Part shown: piece after piece, positions 16,763-23,524 of the stretch
Layout of the letters: every line of letters begins with the position of its first letter
Position numbering within the stretch: the stretch's first letter is position 1
From: JBHJGU01 sp050331475
GTDB lineage: Bacteria > Pseudomonadota > Alphaproteobacteria > Caulobacterales > Maricaulaceae
Reading direction: 5' to 3'
Assembly (NCBI GenBank): GCA_050331475.1
Contig: JBHJGU010000070.1
Location: 1-27,024, forward strand
DNA length: 27,024 nucleotides
Notes under the pieces: model-generated
Told to the model about the DNA's origin: nothing
The model's database searches: none
What the model saw: only the letters and a program-made list of their open reading frames with translations
Position numbers and translations under genes: made by a program

Positions 16763-17407
16763 CTAAATCGGCAAGCTTTCGGCGGGCAACAGATCCTCCA
16801 GCCCGGCGAATGGTCCGGCCGCGGCGATCGCATCGGCCAGAGACAACTCGGGGACCGTCTCGTCGACGGCGGGATCCGTTGTGTCTTCGATAACCGCTGA
16901 GAGCGGAAGGGCGTCTGCGGGCGCATCAAACAAGGCGTCGAGCGCGCCTAGGTCAACGTCCGGCGCGAACTCGGCGTCATCCAAAGCATTTGAGATCCGC
17001 TCGGCGACGTCTTCGGCGAGTTCGCGCAACGCATCGGTAAAGTCTGGATCGAGCGAGACGGCCAAGGGAACATCAGCGGGGGTGATCTCAGCGGACACCG
17101 GCGCGCCGTTGAGCACGTCCGCCACCGCTACCGGATCGAGTAAGGTTTGGCCAAAGTCCAAACTGTCGGTGAGTAACGCCGCCACGGCGAGCACGTCGTG
17201 GGACGCTTCACCGAACAAGTCGCCCAGAGATGGGGGTTCAAAGATCGAGGTTTCGATCAGCCCGCTAAGCTCCAGATCGCCCGCCAGCGACGCCGGGGCG
17301 TCGATCGCAACGATGCCCGACGGCGGTGCGCTGTCGATTGCCGGGGGAAGCGCGTCAAACCCGAAATCCGTGGTTGGTCGGCCAAAGGCCGCAAAATCAA
17401 ACATCAT
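16763..17407 (-). CDS. Highly acidic, lysine-free protein of unknown function
   Basis: A 214-residue protein (from ATG 17407; GTG 17410 and ATG 17404 are also possible) that I do not recognise. It has 29 Asp and 14 Glu against 3 Arg and no Lys, so about -40 net charge, and no Cys, Trp or Tyr. It is rich in Ala, Leu, Pro and Asp, with recurring short units such as D-A-L-F/P and P-A-D-x-x-L. No signal peptide or transmembrane helix is visible. GGCGGG lies just upstream. The opposite strand is also open (Ser-rich, from 16881), but that frame has no ribosome site and looks like a shadow. It could be an intrinsically disordered or calcium-binding protein, or a secreted acidic protein. Confidence that it is a gene is moderate. 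Confidence 0.6.
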   Translation of the reverse strand: MMFDFAAFGRPTTDFGFDALPPAIDSAPPSGIVAIDAPASLAGDLELSGLIETSIFEPPSLGDLFGEASHDVLAVAALLTDSLDFGQTLLDPVAVADVLNGAPVSAEITPADVPLAVSLDPDFTDALRELAEDVAERISNALDDAEFAPDVDLGALDALFDAPADALPLSAVIEDTTDPAVDETVPELSLADAIAAAGPFAGLEDLLPAESLPI

Positions 17408-17558
17408 CACCCGCCAAGTCTTGGAACTCTACATAGGGGCTGGGGCCGTGCGCGTCGACCCTCGCCATCGTCGCACCGTACGGCGCAGTCAGCGCTTGAC
17501 GCCGGCGCGCTGAACCCCGACTTCCACGCGTAACGCGATTGCAAACACGGAGGGTCCG

Positions 17559-18281
17559 ATGACCGACGCGCCAATCGAGCTTTATTACTGGCCGACGCCG
17601 AATGGTTGGAAAGTCTCGATCTTCCTCGAAGAAGCGGGTTTGCCGTACACCCTAAAGCCGATCAACATCATGGCGGGGGCGCAATTCGAGCCCGACTTCC
17701 TCGCCATTAGCCCGAACAACCGCATGCCCGCCATTATTGATCCCAACGGGCCGGGCGGGGCGCCGATCTCCGTCTTCGAATCCGGCGCGATCCTGCAGTA
17801 TCTCGGCCGCAAGACTGGTCAATTCTATCCCAGTGATGAGCGCGAGCGCGTCGACGTTGATCAGTGGTTGATGTGGCAAATGGGCGGTCTGGGGCCGATG
17901 TGCGGCCAGGCCCACCATATCCGCAACTACGCCAAAAAGATCGAGCCCGACGAAAATCGCTTGGAGTACGGCAAAGATCGCTACACTAATGAAGTCAATC
18001 GGCTTTATGGCGTGCTCGATAAGCGCCTCGCGGATCGGGATTATGTCGCGGGCGCATATTCGATCGCCGATATGGCCGCTTGGCCCTGGATTTTGCCCGA
18101 CGGTCAAGGCCAAGACCTCGACGACTTTCCGCATTTGAAGGCGTGGCATGAGCGGGTCGGCGCGCGCGAGGCCGTCCAAGCCGGCCGGGCGGTCGGAAAA
18201 GACTTGCGCAATGATTTGGCCGAAGACAGCGATGAGGCCAAGAAAGCCCGCGAATTACTGTTTGGCCAGCGCGCGCGATAG
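17559..18281 (+). CDS. yfcG: Nu-class glutathione transferase / disulfide-bond oxidoreductase (YfcG type)
   Basis: Glutathione-dependent oxidoreductase of the YfcG/YghU group, which has disulfide-bond reductase and peroxidase activity in E. coli; 240 residues from ATG 17559, preceded by GGAGGG. The thioredoxin-like N-domain begins ELYYWPTPNGWKVSIFLEEAGLPY; T13 and N15 match the glutathione-contacting Thr9/Asn11 of YfcG. AISPNNRMPAI (cis-Pro) and FESGAILQYLGRKTG follow. The helical C-domain carries the class signature WQMGGLGPMCGQAHHIRNYA and YSIADMAAWPW. The last 25 residues form a charged helical tail longer than in E. coli YfcG. It is transcribed alone and divergent from the acidic protein gene; hairpin elements follow it. 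Confidence 0.93.
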   Translation: MTDAPIELYYWPTPNGWKVSIFLEEAGLPYTLKPINIMAGAQFEPDFLAISPNNRMPAIIDPNGPGGAPISVFESGAILQYLGRKTGQFYPSDERERVDVDQWLMWQMGGLGPMCGQAHHIRNYAKKIEPDENRLEYGKDRYTNEVNRLYGVLDKRLADRDYVAGAYSIADMAAWPWILPDGQGQDLDDFPHLKAWHERVGAREAVQAGRAVGKDLRNDLAEDSDEAKKARELLFGQRAR

Positions 18282-18296
18282 ATCGCGTCTGACCGA

Positions 18297-18358
18297 ACCC
18301 CCCGAATCCGCGGTTTAGGTGCGACAATTACGACCGAAACCGCGGGCGCGCCGGGGGT
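18297..18358. repeat. Large two-stem inverted repeat after the GST gene
   Basis: An inner perfect 9 bp stem, CCGCGGTTT (18308-18316) with AAACCGCGG (18337-18345), encloses a 20 nt loop. An outer stem of ACCCCC (18297-18302) with GGGGGT (18353-18358) lies around an asymmetric internal loop. It starts 16 bp after the GST stop and is followed by CTTTAAG. It may be a terminator or a processed 3' UTR structure. No similar copy was seen elsewhere in the window. Confidence 0.5.
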
Positions 18359-18382
18359 CTTTAAGCGAATGTGAAGTCCATA

Positions 18383-18416
18383 AGCGGTGCGAAAAACACC
18401 GTTAACGCTTTTTTTT
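18383..18416 (+). terminator. Probable intrinsic terminator
   Basis: CGGTG (18385-18389), 7 nt loop, CACCG (18397-18401), extended by a G-U and an A-U pair. After five bases comes a run of eight T (18409-18416), rare in this GC-rich sequence. The gap between stem and T-run makes it imperfect. It would end transcripts from the GST gene before the Sel1-like gene. Confidence 0.4.
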
Positions 18417-18558
18417 GGCTCAATGCGATCGCGTTAACCGCTTCGTAATCACGAGCGTCGAAATCTCTTTTCGCGTAGTGGAAATTAGCTGCGCGGGTGA
18501 TGGCGACGCTAGAGCTCTAGGAGAATCCGAGCCGGCGTCTCAGAAAGAGGAGGTCGCC

Positions 18559-18831
18559 GTGGCGTTCGCGGAAGTCGAAGAAGGTGTTGTGAAGATCGAT
18601 CATGAGGGGGAAACCTCTGGCGACGGTCTTTACAAGTTAGGGCTCATGTTTTCCACCGGCCAAGGCGTGCCAGTCAACTTGGTCGAAGCCCATAAATGGT
18701 TCAATCTCGCCGCCTTGAAGGGATCGCTTGACGCGAAAGCCCACAGAGGCGAGGTGGCCGAGCAGATGTCGAAGACCGAGATCGCTCAAGCCCAGCGCGC
18801 CGCGCGGGAATGGTTGCGCGAAAGCGCCTAG
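18559..18831 (+). CDS. Small Sel1-like repeat protein
   Basis: A 90-residue protein with one and a half Sel1-type (TPR-like) helical repeats: LYKLGLMFSTGQGVPVNLVEAHKWFNLAALKGS (about 25-57), then an Arg/Glu-rich helix ending in AAREWLRESA. Small one-unit Sel1 proteins of this shape are common in alphaproteobacteria and presumably mediate protein contacts; their role is unknown. The start is GTG 18559, because AGAGGAGG lies five bases upstream. The in-frame extension to TTG 18415 begins inside the T-run and codes for unlike sequence. No signal peptide, so probably cytoplasmic. Followed by a GC-rich hairpin at 18864. Confidence 0.8.
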   Translation: MAFAEVEEGVVKIDHEGETSGDGLYKLGLMFSTGQGVPVNLVEAHKWFNLAALKGSLDAKAHRGEVAEQMSKTEIAQAQRAAREWLRESA

Positions 18832-18863
18832 CCGTTCCGACCCAATAGGTGCGGCGAAATCGA

Positions 18864-18889
18864 TGGGCGCGCTTTCCCAAGCGCGCCCA
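18864..18889. terminator. Hairpin between convergent sel1-like gene and hfsD
   Basis: A perfect stem TGGGCGCGC (18864-18872) with GCGCGCCCA (18881-18889) and an 8 nt loop TTTCCCAA. The sequence after it is T-rich but broken (GTCGTTGTTTG). Its position between two convergent genes suits a terminator, possibly used from both sides. Confidence 0.6.
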
Positions 18890-18955
18890 CGTCGTTGTTT
18901 GAATACGCTGATTTTAACACCTTCAGGCGGTCTAATCTTTGGACGGCTCTACGGT

Positions 18956-19651
18956 TTAGAACGGTGCGATCGCTAGACCTGTGTTCAGCTCCACCGGGCT
19001 TGAATCTCGGATATATTGCTCGACGAACAGATTGACTTCCGCAATCGCGGAGCGCGGCACGAAGACGATGTCCCCGCGGCGCAACGGAATGTCGTCGCTA
19101 AACCCGCCCTCCCGCGCCGCCTGTTCAAAATCCACAACGCGCAGCATCAGCCCGCCTTGGGGGCCGCGGCGTAGAACGGCGATTTGGTCCGCTCGGGCGG
19201 TCTCTTCCAATCCGCCGGCTAGGGCGACGGCTTCAAACACGCCTATGGGGCCGGGCAGAGGAAAGGCGCCTGGCGTGCCTACTTCCCCGGCCACGAAAAT
19301 CCGTTGCGACGCGAAAGTGCGCGGGGCGATTTCCAGATCGGTGGAGCGCAATTCACTGGCCAGAGCCGTGCGGACGTCTGCGGCGACGTCTTCTGCGGTG
19401 CGATCGGCGGCGAGGATTAAACCGGCGAGCGGCGCCGCGATCCGACCATCCGGGCCGACGGTCAGGGTGCGCGACAATTCCGGCGCGCTGAACACCACCA
19501 GGTCTAATTCGTCGCCCGGCAGAAACCGATACGCAGGCGTTGCCTCGGTCCAAGGTTCGAAACTGACCGTGGGAAAGGTTTCGGTCGGCTGCGGACCGGC
19601 GACGCAGGCTGAAGCCCCGCTTAGCAAAACCGCAACGAACGCTCGGCGCAT
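18956..19651 (-). CDS. hfsD: Polysaccharide export protein, HfsD/Wza family
   Basis: Outer-membrane export secretin-like component for a capsular or holdfast polysaccharide; 231 residues. ATG 19651 was chosen: GGAGA lies upstream and it opens directly into a signal peptide, MRRAFVAVLLSGASAC, with a plausible though weak lipobox (A-S-A-C16). The Poly_export domain is about 38-115 (YRFLPGDELDLVVFSAPEL, VGPDGRIAAPLAGLI). An SLBB-type domain follows (about 117-200: RIFVAGEVGTPGAFPLPGPIGVFEAVALAGG, IPLRRGDIVFVP). It is shorter than E. coli Wza, as HfsD-type proteins are. Divergent from hfsA over 99 bp, the arrangement I remember from the Caulobacter holdfast cluster. Confidence 0.85.
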   Translation of the reverse strand: MRRAFVAVLLSGASACVAGPQPTETFPTVSFEPWTEATPAYRFLPGDELDLVVFSAPELSRTLTVGPDGRIAAPLAGLILAADRTAEDVAADVRTALASELRSTDLEIAPRTFASQRIFVAGEVGTPGAFPLPGPIGVFEAVALAGGLEETARADQIAVLRRGPQGGLMLRVVDFEQAAREGGFSDDIPLRRGDIVFVPRSAIAEVNLFVEQYIRDSSPVELNTGLAIAPF

Positions 19652-19750
19652 GGGCGATGGTCTCCGCGTAACAGACCGCTCTAAAATCAACGTGTTTCTA
19701 TAAGGAAATATTAAGCGCGCGGGTTAACTTTAAAGCGTGAGGACTCTGGC
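19652..19750. promoter_or_regulatory. Divergent hfsD / hfsA promoter region
   Basis: 99 bp, clearly AT-richer than its surroundings (19681-19735), and must contain the promoters for both genes. It holds TTAA-N9-TTAAC (19711-19728), two bases longer than the CtrA spacing of N7. A GACTC (GANTC, the CcrM methylation target) lies at 19742-19746, just before the hfsA start. No assignable sigma-70 pair. Confidence 0.4.
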
Positions 19751-21445
19751 GTGAGATCGGATATGGCGTCGCCTTCCCCCCCTTCGGCCGACGCGGGCGC
19801 GCGGTCCCGCGCCGAGTCGGCGGGCGGGACGGGATGGACGCCGTTAGCCGACACGCCTCCCTTAGCGATCCTGGCGCGTTTCCTGCGGCAAATCCCGATC
19901 ATGGCGGTGATTTTTCTGCTTCTGCTGATCCCTGCGACCTTGGCGATTCTGCGGTTTGTGGAGACCGAGTACGCCTCCACCACTCGGCTGTTCGTGCGTT
20001 TGGGCGATGAATACGTATTTAATCCGCTCGTTGGCGATGCCGGCGCGGGGGCCTCGGCCACCCAAGAGCAAATCATCCAAGCCGAGGTGGAGATTTTCGA
20101 AAGCGCGACGGTGCGCGAACGCGCGCTCGACGTTTTGGGTTTAGAGGCGATCTACCCCGATCTAGCGGAGGAATACCTCGCCGCGTCGGGCGCGGATCGC
20201 CCAGCAATCCTGATCGCGGCGCGCAAAGCTTTAGTGGGGGCGTTCAACGCCGCCGGCTCGCCCACGGGGCCGATCATCGAAGCCGCCTTCACCCATAAGG
20301 ATCCCGAGATCGCCCAGCGCGTGATGCAAGCGTTGCTCGACGAATATCTGGGCTATCGGCGCGAGGTTTTGGTGGGCGACGGTGGGGACGCCATCGCGGC
20401 CCAACGCGCGGCCTTGGAAACCCGGCTGGACGGGGCGAATGCGACGCTGGAGCGGTTTCTGCGCGATAATGGCTTGGGCGAGTTCGAAGCCGATCGCGCG
20501 GCGGTGCAGTCGCTGGTCGAAACCTTGACCGATGATTTGCTCGCCACCCAAACCCGTGTGCACGAGTTCGAAGGGCGATTGTCCGCCATCCGCGCGCGGC
20601 TGGCCGAGACACCGCCGGAGATCGAGCTGTTCAATGATGACGAGCGGCCTGCGGAGCTTCAGGCTCTTGAGCTAGAACGTGAAGAATTGCTCGCCCGGTA
20701 CTTGCCCGGCAGCCAGCCCGTTCGCGACATCGACGCGCGGATCGCACGCATGCGCGCGGCGCTGGAGAGCGGCGCGGGCGCAGGGCTCGGGCTGACCCGA
20801 CGCGGCGTTAACCCGGTTTATCAAACCTTGATTAGCCAACGTCTTCAGGCGGAAGCCGATCTCGCCGCCTTCCGACAAAGCGAACGCTCGCTGCGAGGGC
20901 AGTTGGACGCCGCGCGCGCCCGTCAACGCGAATTCCAGGCGCTGGCCAGTCAGTATGGGCGTTTGGCGCGCGACCGTGATACGCTGGAGCAAAGCGTCTT
21001 GGCCCTGGCCCAACGCGAGCAAGACGCGCGCGCGTCGCGCGATTTCGCCGAACAGGCGAGCAACAATATCCGCGTCATTGACGCGCCCGACGTGCCGATC
21101 GAAGGCAGTTCCCTCAAACGACCGTTTTTCGCGCTCGCTGTTTTATTGAGTGGGGCGGTCGCCGCCGCCGTTGGCGGGCTCTTGACTCTAGCGTCTTTAG
21201 AGCGCCGTCCGCCGCCGAAAGGACCGCAGAGCCGCCGCAGCTCGCGCGGCGAAACCCGTATTGACCGCAAGCCACAGTCGGACCCCGCAGCCACCAAGCT
21301 TCAGGGTGTGTCGCAAAAAGCCCAGGCTCCCGCCACGGACGCGGCAAAAGCCCAGCCGCCGAAAACCAAGCCGAAAGCTCGCCGCGTCAGAGGTCATGGA
21401 TTGTCGGTGTTAGCCATGGTGCGCGAACAGGGCGTACGGTCATGA
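19751..21445 (+). CDS. hfsA: Polysaccharide co-polymerase, HfsA (Wzc N-terminal-like)
   Basis: Inner-membrane chain-length/export factor linking polymerase to the outer-membrane exporter; 564 residues. GTG 19751 is preceded by GAGG; ATG 19763 is an alternative. A short Pro/Ser-rich cytoplasmic N-terminus, TM1 (about 46-70), a Wzz domain (TRLFVRLGDEYVFNP), and long periplasmic coiled coils (about 210-440) rich in Ala/Glu/Arg. The conserved pre-TM2 segment is IRVIDAPDVPIEGSSLKRPFF, with TM2 at about 457-483. Unlike full-length Wzc, no kinase domain follows. Instead there is a roughly 80-residue Lys/Pro/Gln-rich tail. The ATPase-like half is the separate next gene, hfsB. The paired hfsA/hfsB layout resembles the Caulobacter holdfast genes. 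Confidence 0.85.
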   Translation: MRSDMASPSPPSADAGARSRAESAGGTGWTPLADTPPLAILARFLRQIPIMAVIFLLLLIPATLAILRFVETEYASTTRLFVRLGDEYVFNPLVGDAGAGASATQEQIIQAEVEIFESATVRERALDVLGLEAIYPDLAEEYLAASGADRPAILIAARKALVGAFNAAGSPTGPIIEAAFTHKDPEIAQRVMQALLDEYLGYRREVLVGDGGDAIAAQRAALETRLDGANATLERFLRDNGLGEFEADRAAVQSLVETLTDDLLATQTRVHEFEGRLSAIRARLAETPPEIELFNDDERPAELQALELEREELLARYLPGSQPVRDIDARIARMRAALESGAGAGLGLTRRGVNPVYQTLISQRLQAEADLAAFRQSERSLRGQLDAARARQREFQALASQYGRLARDRDTLEQSVLALAQREQDARASRDFAEQASNNIRVIDAPDVPIEGSSLKRPFFALAVLLSGAVAAAVGGLLTLASLERRPPPKGPQSRRSSRGETRIDRKPQSDPAATKLQGVSQKAQAPATDAAKAQPPKTKPKARRVRGHGLSVLAMVREQGVRS

Positions 21446-21539
21446 CCGCGAAAATACTAGGCCGGGGAGTCCCCCCACCCGCATCCATACGCCGTTAACG
21501 TCGTTGCGCTTATCTTAACCGTAACCAAGGTGAGCGGTG

Positions 21540-22244
21540 ATGGTGGACTTAAGCGAAGACTTAGCAGGCGTGGTGGCGGCGTTTAAAAACGCGCGTCGGG
21601 CTGAACGCGGTCGGACGCTCGCGTTTATGGGCTTGGGGCCGCGTTGCGGCGCCTCCACGGTGGCGCGCGAATTCGCGCGGCTGTGCGCGGCGGGGGCGTC
21701 CAAACCCGTGGTGCTCTTTGATCTGGGCTTTAATCGCAATCCCCATTACGCCGCGTTCGCCCAGGCCTCGGCGCGCGCGCGTTATGGAGCGTTGGGCGCC
21801 GCTCGGCCCGCGGTGATGGGCGGGCGGCAGTTCTGGCGGGTGAACCCCGCGGTGGTGCGTGCGGACGGGAAGCGGGCGGGCGATGATCTTCTTGGCTTAC
21901 ATCAGGTCGGCGCAAGCGCGTTATTCGTCAGTGCGTTTCGCCATGAGGGCTTGCGGCCGCGCCAGCGGGTGCTGCTCGCCCACGACCCAACCTATTGGCG
22001 CGAGGCCAAACGCCGGTGCGAGGCCGTGATCGTCGATACACCCGGGCCGCATAAGGGCCGGGCCGGGCTAAAGCTTGCAGCCCAGCTGGACGCGGTAGTG
22101 TTGGTGGCTGGTCCGAACGTCACGGACCAAGATGTTTGGGCGGGCGCACAGGCGGTGGATACGCTGGGCGGGCGGTGCGTGGGGTTGATCCTGTCGCGGG
22201 TCGGCGCGGCGAAGCGGCCGGTCAATCGGCCCCGCGCCGCGTGA
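21540..22244 (+). CDS. hfsB: HfsB-like degenerate BY-kinase/ParA-type ATPase
   Basis: A 234-residue cytoplasmic protein related to the C-terminal domain of Wzc/CpsD tyrosine autokinases. ATG 21540 follows AAGGTGAG. The P-loop region reads GLGPRCGAST (31-40): Ala38 stands where the Walker A Lys should be. The Walker A' motif is also altered (VVLFDLGFNRN in place of the usual D-x-D), while the Walker B-like AVIVDTPG is retained. No tyrosine cluster is present at the C-terminus. ATP hydrolysis and autophosphorylation are therefore doubtful, and a structural partner for HfsA seems more likely (inference). Separated from hfsA by 94 bp and joined to hfsC by a GTGA overlap. Confidence 0.75.
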   Translation: MVDLSEDLAGVVAAFKNARRAERGRTLAFMGLGPRCGASTVAREFARLCAAGASKPVVLFDLGFNRNPHYAAFAQASARARYGALGAARPAVMGGRQFWRVNPAVVRADGKRAGDDLLGLHQVGASALFVSAFRHEGLRPRQRVLLAHDPTYWREAKRRCEAVIVDTPGPHKGRAGLKLAAQLDAVVLVAGPNVTDQDVWAGAQAVDTLGGRCVGLILSRVGAAKRPVNRPRAA

Positions 22245-23524
22245 GGGTCGCCCCGCTCGCGTCGGCGGCGAGCCCTGTCACGCCCGCAGGATGGGACGCG
22301 CTCAAAGAGGCGGCGATCCGATGTGCGGTGATCCTGGGGCTCTTCTATTTCTCCGAAGCGTTGTTCTCCCGGCTTTTGGCGTCCGCGCCGGGGGTGGAGG
22401 ATTCCTCAATCCTCAGAACGCTGTGGTATCCGATCTATCTCGCCACCCTGATCGGCTTGGCGAGCCGGCCCTGGCGCGCCTTGATGGGGATCAAAAACAC
22501 CACGCTGTTATGGCTTTGCGCCGGGTTGGCTGTGGCGTCGGTGTTTTGGTCCCTCGACAGCGGGCTGACCTTGCGCCGCGGCGTCGCCCTGATGATGACC
22601 ACAGCATTCGGGGTTTACATCGCCGTGCGGTTCTCCTGGGAGGACATGATCGGCCTTTTCGCGTGGACCTTTGTGGTGCTCGGCGTGATGAGCTTGCTCG
22701 CCTGCCTCGCCGCACCGGGGTTCGGGGTGCACCAAACCATCCATCCCGGCGCCTGGCGCGGGCTGTGGTGGGAGAAAAACACCCTCGGCGGGATGATGGT
22801 GCACGGGGGTTTGGCGGCCGCCTGCATGATTGTGTACCGCCCCGATCGATGGGGCCGATGGTTGGCGACGCTTGGGCTCTCAGCCGCGCTGGTCGCGGCG
22901 TCAACCTCAAAGACCTCGCTTCTGGCCTTGCTCACCGCTCTTGCGCTAATGGCCGCCATTGGGCTGGGTCGGCGCGATCCGCGCTTGACGGTGTTTCTGG
23001 TCTTGGGCGCGCTGGTTTTTGGGTCGGCGACGGCGTTCGGTTTGGTTTTCGCCCCGGAATTCGTGTTTGGCTTGATCGGTCGCGAACCGACCTTGACCGG
23101 GCGCACCGACATTTGGGTGTCGCTGTGGGCGCAGATCCAAGAGGCGTTCTGGACCGGCTTTGGCTATGGCGTATTTTGGGAGGTTGAGGACGGACCCGTC
23201 TATTGGGTGCGCCGGTCGACCCAATGGGCGGTGCCCACAGCGCATAATGGTTGGCTGGAGACTTGGTTGGCGATCGGCGTGGGCGGGGTGGCTGTGTTCG
23301 CCCTGGCCTACTTGGGCGCCTTAGGACGCGCTGTCGCCCGGTTATCGCGCGGGCCGGAGGTCTATTGGGCTTTGCCGTTCTTGGTGATTTTTCTCGTGTT
23401 CAGCGTCTCAGAGAGCAATATCTTACAGCGCAACAACCTCAACTGGGTGTTGTTTGTCGCCACGGCCGCCAAGTTGGCGAGCCCGCGCAAGCCCTCCGTT
23501 TATGGACTGGGCGAGGGGGCGTAG
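22241..23524 (+). CDS. hfsC: Wzy-type polysaccharide polymerase / O-antigen ligase family, HfsC
   Basis: Multi-pass inner-membrane protein that probably polymerises lipid-linked repeat units; 427 residues. The start is GTG 22241, overlapping the hfsB stop as GTGA. The longer frame back to 22136 lies inside hfsB. About ten hydrophobic helices are apparent. Wzy_C family hallmarks: VFWSLDSGLTLRRGVALMMTTAFGVYIA, the periplasmic-loop motif WWEKNTLGGMMVHGG, LTGRTDIW and PTAHNGWLETWLAIGVGG. Length fits HfsC/HfsI. The gene runs into the opposing GT2 gene, with both stop codons and 25 bp shared (23500-23524). Final gene of the hfsA-B-C operon. Confidence 0.85.
   Translation: MRVAPLASAASPVTPAGWDALKEAAIRCAVILGLFYFSEALFSRLLASAPGVEDSSILRTLWYPIYLATLIGLASRPWRALMGIKNTTLLWLCAGLAVASVFWSLDSGLTLRRGVALMMTTAFGVYIAVRFSWEDMIGLFAWTFVVLGVMSLLACLAAPGFGVHQTIHPGAWRGLWWEKNTLGGMMVHGGLAAACMIVYRPDRWGRWLATLGLSAALVAASTSKTSLLALLTALALMAAIGLGRRDPRLTVFLVLGALVFGSATAFGLVFAPEFVFGLIGREPTLTGRTDIWVSLWAQIQEAFWTGFGYGVFWEVEDGPVYWVRRSTQWAVPTAHNGWLETWLAIGVGGVAVFALAYLGALGRAVARLSRGPEVYWALPFLVIFLVFSVSESNILQRNNLNWVLFVATAAKLASPRKPSVYGLGEGA

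Noticed and set aside
16881..17513. Ser/Ala-rich open frame on the + strand opposite the acidic protein
   Set aside because: Low-complexity Ser-rich content is what the complement of Asp/Ala-rich codons gives; no ribosome site, and it runs nearly to the GST start. The minus frame has a better start context and balanced codons.
18415..18558. N-terminal extension of the Sel1-like protein from TTG 18415
   Set aside because: Starts inside a T-run, lacks a ribosome site, and an AGAGGAGG-spaced GTG exists at 18559.
19711..19728. CtrA box between hfsD and hfsA
   Set aside because: The two TTAA elements are 9 bp apart, not 7, so not counted as a CtrA site.
21442..21498. 18-codon ORF starting in an ATGA overlap with the hfsA stop
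   Set aside because: Very short, Pro/Arg-rich, no clear ribosome site; its position in the hfsA-hfsB gap is likely chance.
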